Origin: Phialocephala subalpina
Taxonomy: Eukaryota; Ascomycota; Leotiomycetes; Helotiales; Mollisiaceae
DNA: 64,000 nucleotides
Assembly (NCBI GenBank): GCA_900073065.1
Contig: FJOG01000003.1
Span: 3,012,007 to 3,076,006 of the forward strand
Direction of reading: 5' to 3'
In this document: piece after piece, positions 23,577 through 33,700 of the stretch
How the letters are laid out: each line of letters begins with the position of its first letter
Numbering within the stretch: position 1 is the stretch's first letter
Made by a program: the position numbers and the translations under genes
The notes under the pieces: generated by a model
The model's database searches: none
The model's input: the letters and a program-made list of their open reading frames with translations, nothing else
Told to the model about the DNA's origin: nothing

Positions 23577-24504
23577 CTAGTGAGTATGATCATGCGTATG
23601 TCCGTCTCCATGGTCATGGTGGTGATCATGATCTGGAAGATTCGCGTGAGTAGGATCAATCCATTTCACCCCTTCGGGATTCTCCACAGGAACCAAATCT
23701 GGCAAATTGACAGCCACAGCTTCTCCATCGCTCCTGCAATTAATCAGCCTTTGTTCCTCTTCCTCTCGCCTTTCCTCGTCCGCTCCGCTGCGCTCTGCTC
23801 TACCTAACCGTGCTTGCTTCCCTACACACCAACAACTCACCTCATCAAACACACTCCAATGCCTCCCCCTCCAGCGCATTGATCTCCTGATGCGGAACAT
23901 AAGGCGGCACGAAGATAAAATCTCCCGGCCCCGCCTCAGCTACGAACTCCAACTTCTCACCCCATCTCATCCTCGCTTTACCCTTCAAGACATAGATTAC
24001 AGATTCGAGATGGCCGTGGTGGTGAGCTCCGGTTTTGGCGTTAGGGGAGATGGTTACGGTTCCGGCCCAGAGTTTTTGGGCGCCGACGCGGGCAAAGTTT
24101 ATTGCTGCTGCTCGTTGCATGCCTGGGCCGGGGTGTCAGTGGGATTAAAACGACAAGGGAAGGGAAGAGTTAGAGAAGGAAGAAGGAAGATACCGGGCGT
24201 TTGGGCAGTGTTGCTGTCGAGGGAGTCGGCTGGAATGACCCTACCATCTAATCAGCACTGGTAAAAGTCAAGACTTAGGAGAGAGCTCCGGAGCTGGGAG
24301 CTGTCTTGGGAGCTGAGACATAGAGCAGACGGACATGGTCCGTTTGCGTGTAGGCTCCTGAAACGGCTCCCGAAACGGCTCCCAGCTCCGGAGTTCCTAT
24401 ACAAAAAGAACAGTAAATTAGTATGGAAATAAGACGTACCGGACACCAGAATTTCTCCACTCGTCCGTTGGGACAGAAGTTGGAGGTTCTGCTGATGAGG
24501 ACAT
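23577..24504 (-). CDS. cupin-domain protein with one-base frame break
   Basis: Four minus-strand exons (24504-24440, 24240-24194, 24122-23841, 23733-23577) code for about 183 residues of a small cupin. The core reads RAAAINFARVGAQKLWAG, GAHHHGHLESVIYVLKG and PGDFIFVPPYVPHQEIN, with the metal-binding H-H-E and distal H of the cupin fold. The C-terminus is histidine-rich (DHDHHHDHGDGHTHDHTH). Exon 3 ends LECV and then hits TGA TGA; one extra T in the TTT run at 23846-23848 restores reading into GTGAGT and the SDGEAVAVNLP exon, and the total exon length is one base short of a multiple of three. An alternative splice that inserts a charged loop is possible but less natural. The first intron holds a 108-nt inverted repeat. 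Confidence 0.8.
24286..24393. repeat. 108-nt inverted repeat inside cupin intron 1
   Basis: Perfect 16-nt arms, CTCCGGAGCTGGGAGC at 24286-24301 and its reverse complement at 24378-24393, enclose further self-complementary sequence, including ACGGAC-ATG-GTCCGT at 24329-24343 and a short tandem CGGCTCCCGAAA-like repeat. The element could fold into a long hairpin in the pre-mRNA or be a very small MITE-like insertion. No target-site duplication is clear. Confidence 0.7.
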
Positions 24505-24814
24505 TGTGATTGTATTTAGGTTGGTGAAGATGCCTGTGCTTCATATAAGAGATGGCGATGAGATGGAAGACGCGCTTCAACTTTGATGTGGTGAAGTGAA
24601 GAGGTTGGAGTGAGCAATGGTGGGGTCGCGATTCCGTGCGGGGTTGATCGCAAATTACCCCGCTATCACGTGATGTATTTCATCAGGGGCATTTATGCCT
24701 GAAGATTTAGTGAAGTGAGCCCTGAAGTTCGTCCAAGAACCAAACTTTTTGGCATGAACTCGGGCAAAATGGACCAAATTGAGGAATATAGCTAAAAATC
24801 TTTCCGGAAAAGAG
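24505..24814. promoter_or_regulatory. upstream region of cupin gene with ACCCCGCTATCACGTGAT element
   Basis: The sequence ACCCCGCTATCACGTGAT at 24657-24674 contains a palindromic E-box (CACGTG) directly after a C-rich box. The core CCGCTATCACGTG recurs exactly at 28827-28839. CACGTG is bound by bHLH factors in fungi; any role here is an inference. Confidence 0.35.
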
Positions 24815-26473
24815 TTAGATATTTATATTATTCAGCCGAGAGATAGCTGCTTCAAAGACTGGCTTCCCACGCTGTTTGTGGATAAAGTCGACCCATGCGA
24901 TCGATCTCAGCATTTCGCAGGCCTGAGACCACGAGTTGATATCAGCTCGAAGAATTGTTTGGTCGAGCCAAAGACTTCGCCAGTCCGCCGCAGTAGGCTC
25001 ATTGCGAGCCACCACGTGTGATAGCATTGTCAACCAGAGGATGACGGGTACGGGTAAGTCAATGGCTGCCAATTCACGCAGCCTGAGCAGAGCATGGTTA
25101 AAGAGATCCAGTAGAAAGTCGTACGATTCTTCCATGTAGTGCCGTTGCAAGTAGATTTGTGAAGACAAAGCTACCAAGCCAAGTCGAAGCGCCTCCTGTA
25201 ATGGGTCATGTTCAAAAGATAGGTGAGCTAGTCGGTAAAGAATAGAAATCATCATCTCGTTATAGGTGTTTGCTGAGAGCTTGCCCTTGGTCTGATAAGC
25301 AACATTGCTCATACAGGAGAAAGCATGGAGATCCCTCATGGCGTTATGAAGTCTTGCGTCCAGAGCAGTCTCTGTGAAGGCGCGAATATTGGCGTCATGA
25401 GGCCGATGGCTGCACTTTACTAGGCCACTGTCCGCGATGAAGCAGTCCCATGAGATGCCTTCTTTGAAGAGAAGTGGTTGGTGTCCAAACTGTAGCGCAT
25501 ACGCCAAGTCAGCTCTGTCGTCGTGTCAGAACTCCTCGTCACTGAACTAGCGCACTAGGTATACAGTCTGATAAACAGAGAGTTGAGACATACCTACAAA
25601 CCTTGACCTGCATATTGTTGTGTGTGGTCAGCGCTCGAACTCCACCTCTCAGCCCGACAATCTTCTCCAGGCCTCTGATATGGGTTTCAACAGCGTCGAA
25701 ATCTTTCGTAAGCTCTGCAGAAATCGCCAGCGTTATGACAACCATAATTGTAGAGTCACACAGCGCAGATGTCTGATCATGTTCATTTAGCCGAGCTTGG
25801 AGAAGTTGCAGGGTTTTGGCGTAATGGAAGCAGGCAAGGTGGTCACGTGGAGCCCTATCCACAATGGCCCGGAGCGAGAACATCATCGAGTGGAGGCAGC
25901 AGAGGTCGCTGACCATGTAAGGAAACCAACCCCTCTCTACCGGGTGAGCATCAACGCAGACCTCGTGGGGATATCCTGCCTGCTTATTGAGGTTAATCAC
26001 TAGGAGTTTTCTTAGCCAGGTTTTCTGCCAACTAGCCTCGTTCGGTCTGAAGGGCAAATGAATAAAGACTAGGGAGAGAGGGGCACACATTTTACAAGGT
26101 CTTGAATCATATGAGGCTCGACTCCTGAGGGTAGTTGTAGTCCCGAAAAATGCGAGCCGAACTGCCTAGGACTTGGCGCGTTTGCAACCATGGACTCTTG
26201 GATTGGTGCTTCCTCAGCTGCTGCGTTTCTGAGCGACCCAAGCTCACGATTGGGACTTATCCATGACCATAGCTGAACAGCATGTTTTCGTGGGCGTGTT
26301 GCGCGTGCTCTTGTCGCATGACTTCTGATAGCCTTGCGGTCATGCTTGTCCAGAGTCTGGGCAGGCGTACTGACGATGAATTGAAGGCCCGCGGTGTCTG
26401 TCATGCAAAGTTTAGCCCATGAACTCTCAAGGACTAGAACAATGCGAATATACTCACATTTGGACTCCGCCAT
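24815..26473 (-). CDS. fungal-specific transcription-factor-domain protein (Fungal_trans_2 type), one-base frame break
   Basis: Minus-strand exons 26473-26458, 26397-25594 and 25514-24815 total 1,520 nt, one base short of full codons. The start MAESK splices to YTAGLQFIVSTPAQTLDKHD and a basic segment IRSHATRARATRPRKH, as in other zinc-cluster-less fungal regulators. MIQDLVK then runs into a stop; adding one A in the AAAA run (26090-26093) continues into APLSLVFIHLPFRPNEASWQ. The rest is helical (SALCDSTIMVVITLAISAEL; GLEKIVGLRGGV) and ends RLNNINI. A 20-nt intron would be needed to avoid the frame break, which is too short to be credible. Likely nuclear; target unknown. The SDR gene begins 0.7 kb away, divergently. 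Confidence 0.75.
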
Positions 26474-27187
26474 TGTGTCTAGCAGGAGATCTCTTGGAAC
26501 TTACCAGATTTGAAGCGTTAAGAAAGCTTGTCAAGAAGATTGAATGAACGCGAATACAGGATCGATATCAAATCAGGCGCCGGAATGAAGCTACTCTAGA
26601 CGGAAAGAGAGGCAGGATACGATATTGATGGCTGCCATTTTGGATAAGCAGAAGTGGTGATGATACCGGAAAACACGGTGTTTGCGGAGGAGAAGGAGGT
26701 ACGTCCTAAAGAAGACATTCTCAAAAGTCTTGGCACTTTCGCTTAGAGCACACTAGGCCGAAACGGAGTACCTCGCATATCTTCGTCTCCTTCACAGAGC
26801 CTCGCATCCAAACGTATTATCATTCAGAATGCTTCGTGATATCATAAAGGGCATGATACAGTAGTGTTACCCAATGAAGAAATGCCCACAAGCCTTGGCA
26901 GGACCCTCTCACCGATCGCGCTTGCCGAAATAGGATCTTCAGCATGTCTTGGCAGAGGCTTCTCTCGCCCAAGACACGCACTCAGGAGTATGAAAGTCGT
27001 CTAGTATACATAATGGACGGTACTAATTCCTCCTCTCTTCTCTTCTCTGCTTTACCCTTATCTTTTCAGGGCGGCAACAGAGCTGTCACCATCACCATCA
27101 TCGCATCCTCTGGTTTGAGCTACCTCTATATCATTGCCATTTCCAATCTCCAGTAACCCTCATTATTCGAGAATAGTCTAGTCTAAT
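26474..27187. other. divergent promoter region between regulator and SDR
   Basis: A 70-codon frame at 26944-27156 has a hydrophobic tail but no further support. The interval is the shared upstream region of two divergently transcribed genes. Confidence 0.45.
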
Positions 27188-28426
27188 ATGGCCGCTTTCG
27201 TCGCCTCTCGAGATATGCCGACTCTGCCAGAGAAATTCTTCCCAATTTTCTGGAATAATCAATTTCGAGTCAAAATCGAGCTTCCTACTCGAGACAAGTA
27301 CTCTAGCTTGGAGGGCAAAGTTGCAATCATCACAGGTGCTAACTGTGGCCTTGGTTTTGAATCAGCAAGGCAACTTCTCACGCTTGGCCTATCCCATCTC
27401 GTCGTAGCTGTGCGATCGATCGAGAAGGGCAAAGCCGCAGCCTCTAAACTTCGCTTGGCAAATCCCTCAGCAATTATCGATGTCTGGAATCTGGATATGG
27501 AGTCGTATGACTCTATTCAGTCTTTTGTCCGAAAGTGCAGTACTGAGCTCCCACGCATTGACTACACAATTTTGAATGCTGGAATCGGTCCACTCAATTT
27601 CAGCACAACGCCATCGACTGGACATGAGACTGCCATCCAAGTAAACCACATCAGCACAGCTCTACTCACTATTCTCCTGCTACCTGTTCTTAAGGCGAAA
27701 TCTACCCACGGTAGTCCTGCACAACTGACAGTTGTTAACTCCCTTCTAGCCCATCTGGCAAAGTTTCCGAACCGTGATCAACGACCTCTTCTACCTTCCT
27801 TCGATGACGTGAATATAACTCCATGGTACGTGAAGGAGCAGCCTATTTTCTCATCCACATCACCACTTGACCTGTTCTCGAAGATGGCTTTCTTCTTTCT
27901 TGTGCAATTGCTAACGACTCCCTCGCCTACAGGGACCCTCGGGAACGATACGGTGTATCCAAACTTCTCGTTCAGCTATTCTTAGTCAAGCTGACAGAGT
28001 ACATCAAACCCGACGACGTCATCATAAATATGGTCGACCCAGGCGCAACAAAGGGCACGCGTCTCTCTCGTGATGTGGGTGGTGCAATGCTCATAGCTGT
28101 GAAAATAATGCACGGGGTCGCTGCCCGGCCTTTGGACAGAGGAGCTGCTACTTATGTTGATGCCTTGCTGGGTCATGGCAAGGAGATACATGGATGCTTT
28201 CTTATGAACTGTGAGATATCTCCGTAAGTATTTCATTTCGTTCGTTTGAAGTCAAGATGGTTTGGGGTGCTTCGTAATATAATAGCTGATATTGGTGATT
28301 GGCGACAGGCTTGCTACTTTCTTCTACACCGCTGAGGGAAGGAAGGCGACGGAACAGATTTGGTTGGAGACCATGAAAGAACTGAACTTTGCTCATGTGG
28401 AAGAGATTATAGCTTCTATGAAGTGA
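27188..28426 (+). CDS. short-chain dehydrogenase/reductase (SDR)
   Basis: Three exons (27188-27873, 27933-28223, 28309-28426) give 364 residues. The Rossmann signature TGANCGLG follows VAIITG; LNAGIG matches the NNAG position; the active-site YxxxK is RYGVSKLLVQLF just after the first intron, and VDPGATKG follows it. The first intron uses a GTTCTC donor at 27874 and a good CTAAC branch point; reading through it would destroy the YxxxK, so splicing is well supported. There is no signal peptide. The N-terminal extension before the NAD(P)-binding core is typical of fungal SDRs of secondary or lipid metabolism. The substrate cannot be inferred. Confidence 0.9.
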
Positions 28427-29713
28427 TTGGATCAATGTACCGAATCTTTTCTGTCTACAAAACTCTGTTTTATAGAAGATTCAGTCAATCTCACTTCTCA
28501 GAAGGAAGTAGTTAACACGCTTTTCCTAAATTACCAAATGATTAATCAAATTGATTCACGCAAGAAAATGCTATCCTTCTTGTTGGCTCTCTTAGCAGAG
28601 CTTCTTTGCAAGTGAATGGCACACTCGACTTGGGAGTCTCCAAGTTCAGGGGTTCGCTCAAAGAAGGGTACGCAGTCTTTGTTGACTTTATATTATTGAA
28701 AAGATCGAGTTTTCGAGTTGATATCAAGCAATTTTTCTCAGTCGACCAGCAGCCCGCACGTTTTGTCAGCTAGATCGCGCTATCCTCGACCAAAGACTAC
28801 GTCTCAGGCAATTGAAGAAAACTACTCCGCTATCACGTGCTGCCCCTCCTTCTGTGAAGGTGACCCTTTGATGCCTCAAAACGCCTAGCAAAACTCACGA
28901 GCAACAGATCTTTTTGGGGAGTAGACAAAACAAAAGCAAAAGAATCACCGGCATCCCGCCGGGATGCCGGTGTAAGAAACTCTAGTTGTTGAAGGGTTTG
29001 CTCCGAGGTGGTTAAGGAGGAGGGTGGAATGTGACACAATCTGCCTATTTGAATGGCCTTGGGCCTAGGCGAATTGATAAATGTCCTGGTGGTTTAGCGG
29101 CTAGTGTTTTGTGCTGCCGATGGAAACTTTTGCTTATTTAACTCTATTTTGATAGATCGTGAGGTTGCGGAGAAGGGAGAGTGGAGCTACAGGTCGTCCC
29201 CTGAAATTTAGCGAGATTGTGCCTGGCACGAGCCTCCAACGCCCTCTTCGTACTCGCCGAGTACCGCTAATTCTCGGTGACCGCGCCCTGAAGTGACCAA
29301 AAGCCCAAGGCCGAGCAAATAAACACCAATTGATCTCGATATTGCACAAAATTGGTCATTTTGATAGAATAGCCTTGGTCAAATCAGTCATTGGATGCAG
29401 ATCGACAAGGTCATAAGGTTGCAGAATCGAGATCTCATCTGCCTCAACGCACCTACCCGCGTCCCACGAACAGATTCCGTGCCACAAACATCAGATTCGA
29501 GGGCAGACATTTCTTCGATATGCTTCACGGGTATGCTTCTTCCCTATCAACCGGTTTCCTTGTGCAACATTTGCACGAGTACAAAGTAACACCTTAACGG
29601 GCCTTGAGTGAGAAGTTAATAAATATGACACTCCGACCTGTCGGTTTCCTCAGCTCAACACTTGCTCTTCGCTTCTCCACAAGATCGTTCTTATTACCAC
29701 TTTATCTGACATC
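28427..29713. other. 1.3 kb intergenic region with palindrome
   Basis: No supported gene. The interval contains CCGCTATCACGTG (28827-28839), a 27-bp perfect hairpin (28946-28972), and a stretch at 29084-29125 that looks like the 5' half of a tRNA but lacks a T arm. Confidence 0.5.
28946..28972. repeat. 27-nt near-perfect palindrome
   Basis: Two 13-nt arms (CACCGGCATCCCG and its exact reverse complement) are separated by one base. It is not followed by a T run and lies between genes, so I do not call it a terminator. Confidence 0.8.
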
Positions 29714-30534
29714 ATGAAGTTTTTCAACTCCGTCCTCGCCATCTCTGTCCTCTTCCCGTCCCTGATCTCCTCCTCGCCCGTTCCCGAACCAAACCCCACC
29801 GCTGATCCCTCTCCCTCCATCGAAAAACGCAACTTCAAAGACTCGTATCTCTCCCCTTCCCTTTTCTAACCCTAATTTTCCACCCTTCCATCCCTCAAAT
29901 CCAAACTAACACTCCCGCCACAGATGTAACAACATCGGCTTCGACGGCCGCTACCTAACAGCCGACTGCCGCACCTTCGCCGGAAACTACATCCACAACA
30001 ACGTCGATCTGAATAACTGCATTGCAGATTTTCGCGGTGTTTTAAGACATCCTGGGTACGTTCTTCCACTTCTGCGACCTCTTCCCCAACGTCAAAAGAT
30101 GTGAGAAAAAGATCGAAGATGGAATGCTGACTTGAGGAACAGGTCAGGATTCGCAAGTCAATGCCAGAACTGGCAGCACTGGGCGAGTACGATTATGGGG
30201 CTACCTAACAGCCGACTGCCGCACCTTCGCCGGAAACTACATCCACAACAACGTCGATCTGAATAACTGCATTGCAGATTTTCGCGGTGTTTTAAGACAT
30301 CCTGGGTACGTTCTTCCACTTCTGCGACCTCTTCCCCAACGTCAAAAGATGTGAGAAAAAGATCGAAGATGGAATGCTGACTTGAGGAACAGGTCAGGAT
30401 TCGCAAGTCAATGCCAGAACTGGCAGCACTGGGCGAGTACGATTATGGGGATACACAAGATTACAAAAAGTCCAATTCTTTCACACCTGTTTGTTGCCTT
30501 AAACTCCCTCGCTTCTCGTCACAAAAATGAGTGA
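29714..30534 (+). CDS. small secreted cyanovirin-N-homology (CVNH) protein, interrupted by a tandem duplication
   Basis: Exon 1 (29714-29844) encodes a signal peptide (MKFFNSVLAISVLFPSLISS) and a short Pro-rich propeptide ending EKR, a likely Kex2-type site. Exon 2 (29924-30055) encodes CNNIGFDGRYLTADCR and NNVDLNNCIADFRGVL, which match the CVNH pattern of Cys, L.A.CR and DLN.CI. Exon 3 begins at 30143 (SGFASQCQNW). A perfect 250-bp direct duplication copies part of exon 2, the intron and part of exon 3; since 250 is not a multiple of three it breaks the frame. If one copy is removed, exon 3 continues to the stop at 30532-30534 and the protein is about 110 residues. CVNH proteins often bind glycans; no activity can be assigned here. 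Confidence 0.7.
29951..30450. repeat. perfect tandem duplication, 2 x 250 bp
   Basis: Positions 29951-30200 and 30201-30450 are identical by eye over the full length, including intron sequence. The unit starts with CTACCTAACAGCCGACTGCC and ends GATTATGGGG. See the matching 250-bp duplication at 35784-36283. Confidence 0.95.
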
Positions 30535-30792
30535 TTGATATTGTTTCATCCGATTCAATTATAGCGTGACAGTGAAGATTAACGCCCCTTGCTTACTTGG
30601 TTCCGTTTACCAATTCTATCCCGACACGACCCTTCCACCGACATCCCCAATCTACAAATTCTATCCCAAAACGAACGCTCATTTAAAGCCCTTGCTGCGA
30701 ATACGGAAGGGCAGGTGTCGTTGGTGGACTCACGAGTGCACTGTTCAATGTTAGCATCATGAATATTTCGAAAGAGGGAGGGAAAGGAAGAC

Positions 30793-33700
30793 TCACCCCC
30801 AAGGATTAGTATTAGCCACATTATTCGCCCCCGTCAAATCCGTGTAATCCTTCGTATTCCCCGCCGCATTCCCCTTCATTGCAATCCCCTGCGCCGCGCA
30901 CGCAGACCGATGACTAACCGGCACATACAAACCCAACGCCTGCAACTCCGTCGGGGCTTCAATGAACGTCGCTGTGAGACCAGCTTCAACATGCCACTCG
31001 ATATGACAGTGGAAAAGCGTGACTCCTGGGTTATCGGCAACGAATCGAATGGTGACGGAGCCATCGGCCATCATGAGAACGGTGTCTCGTCGCATGGGTG
31101 GGCCGGCGGGGATGTTGATGGGGAAGTTGGAGCCGCCGGAGTCGCGTTGGACGACTTGGAAGTTGTGGCCGTGAAGATGGAAGGGATGGGCGAAGGAGTC
31201 GTGATTGCTGAGAGTGAGTTCTACGACTGCACCATAGGGAAGCACAATGGGATTGGCTTGTTGGCCATAGATTGCGGCATTGTTTACCTGGTTGGCGGGA
31301 CCGTACATGGCGGTGTAGAGGGTTGGGACTTTCTGGGGAACGTAGTCGATGCCATTGATGTAGCCTCTGTATTGACCGTTACCGTTGGCACCGAAGGAGA
31401 CGGTCATGTAGATTGATTGGGTTGGAGGATCTAGGAGGGGCTGTTGATCATATGGAACGAACACTGAATCGTCGAAGGGTTGGGGTGTGATTGTGAGCGG
31501 TGCCGGCATCGCGAGATTGGCGTTGTAGACGAGGAATGCAGAAACCTCAGTATTAAATGCTGCTGGGATGACTTGGGGATTGAACATATCTGTATACATC
31601 GATGCCTTGATCGCGAAGTTCTGTGTTGAGCCTGCCTTTGCTGTGAGAATGACACTGTATCGCTGGGCAACTGTGATGAACAGCTGGCTGACGGTGTATG
31701 GCTGAGTGTACACGCCATCAATCTCAACAACAGTGATGTCGTGTTGATCAAATTGGAGGTATTGCGGCGCGAAGGCTCCCATGTTGATGATCCTGAAGAG
31801 GTACTTCTTGCCTGGAGTGATACTGAACTGAACATTCTGTGCCTCGTTGATGAGAATGGAATTGGGCACGGGCTCTGCTCCATTGTTGTTGTTCGCGTTG
31901 TCTTGAGACTGGTAGTAGTTGATCAAACCAGGTGCTTGGGCGTGATAGAGATCAGTGAGAGTCATGACATATTCCTTATCAACACGATATGGAGCATTCA
32001 CATCGTTGATGATGAGAGGTCCTCGGAATCCATCGATATACTGTCCACCAATGTGTGCATGGTACCAGTACGTTCCGGGTTGCGAGACTTTGAACTCATA
32101 GACGAAGCTTGCTCCAGGTTGGATTGGACATTGAGTCACCATGGCTGGCCCATCAGCAAATGTGGTGTTCCTCTGGAAGATACCGTGGAAATGAATGGCA
32201 GAGCTTTGGTTGACGAGGTTGTTGGTCACGGTAAGCTTGATGGTATCACCCATGTTGACAGAAAGTGCCGGGCATGGCCACATTCCATTGATCCCGATGA
32301 AAGGTCGAGTGTACCCATCTGGTGCTGCATTCACCCATCCAATGCTCCAGGTGAAGCTTCTTGTCTTGGCAGCGGGAGGAGTGACATAAGGCAGAGCTGA
32401 AGTGGACGTTGATGAACTCGCAGCTTTGGAGGACGATATCGTCGAAGTCGTAAATGATGTCGGGGCAGCAGAGGACGATATCGTCGAAGTTGTAAATGAT
32501 GTCGGGGCAGCAGAGGACGAGGTTATCGCAATCAATGAGCTGGTCGAGACCTTGGAACTCGTGGAGCCGGGAACAGCCGACGATGATGAGAGCGAAGAAG
32601 CTGCAGCGGGATTGTACATGTACAGATCAAGCCTTGAACCAGCACCGCAATACTCTGATACGCTACCAGAGCAGAGCAACGAGCAGTCCGTGGTTGCAGT
32701 TAGAGCGGATCCTACACTAAGAGTATTGCCACAGTAGCATTCTCGAGCATATTCAACACCGGCATAGGTATAGCCTGCACAGGAAGCAATGCATGATTCC
32801 ACTGTCATCGTGTCGCTCGTGAAGGTTGCACCCGTGAGAGCGCGACTAGTAGTTCCCTCTGTATAGCATCCTTGCCAAACGAATCCACCCGCAGTAGGAA
32901 CATGTGCTGGGGCCGCAGGCGGTGGGTAGTAAATCGTGTTCTGATATGTCGAAAGTCTGTTGCCCTTGCCACAAATTTCGGTCGCATTGCCTCCACATGG
33001 CTTGTTGCAGTCGCTCTCCGTTGCCCTCAATGTCGCATTCAGAGTATATCCACAGTAACATTGAGTCCCATACTCAACGCCAAAATAGTCGTAAGAAGTG
33101 CATTGGGTAGCACACATCTCCAAGGTCATGGCTGCGTTGGTGTAGGTGACAGAACTTAGGGTTCGAACGTTGTTAACCAGGTCTGTGTAGCAACCAATGT
33201 ACTGGAATGTGCTGATTGTTTTTGGCTCGAGAGGGTTGAGTGTGCCAGAAGGTGTGATAGCAGTAGTGATCTTGGATGAGGAAGTTACAGTGGTCGAGGT
33301 CGAAGTCGAGGAGAGAACGCTTGAAGAACTGCTCGATGAGGAAAGGACAGGCGTGATGGTTGAAGTAGAGACAGAGCTTGATGAGGTCGATGAACTTATA
33401 GGATTGGTCGTTGACGAAGAAGATGAGGACGATGATGATGCTGTGCCTTGAGCTGCAGTGCCTTGCATCAGAAGATCCGTGTAACCACCATCACTCCAGA
33501 AATTAATGAACGAAGCAGCAATCCCAGTCGAGCTCGGCAAGAACACCAAAGGAATGGTGAGAGAAGCGCCTGCTGCCAAGGTAGAGCCAACGGCAGGGAA
33601 GTTTGTAGATGTGAAACCATTTCCTACAGTCGAAGAGGTGACATTGTGATACGGCTGGCCAGTCGCGTAGTAATCTTGCCAAGCAAACCCGTTGAAAGTC

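Noticed and set aside
26071..26093. 20-nt intron in the regulator gene to avoid the stop
   Set aside because: Far too short to splice; a missing base in the AAAA run explains the break better.
28946..28972. Intrinsic terminator
   Set aside because: Bacterial-type terminators do not apply here and there is no T run after the hairpin.
29084..29125. tRNA-like 5' half (TCCTGGTGGTTTAGCGGCTAG)
   Set aside because: It resembles an acceptor/D-arm with an A box, but no anticodon arm pairing, no GTTCRANNC T-arm and no closing acceptor strand follow.
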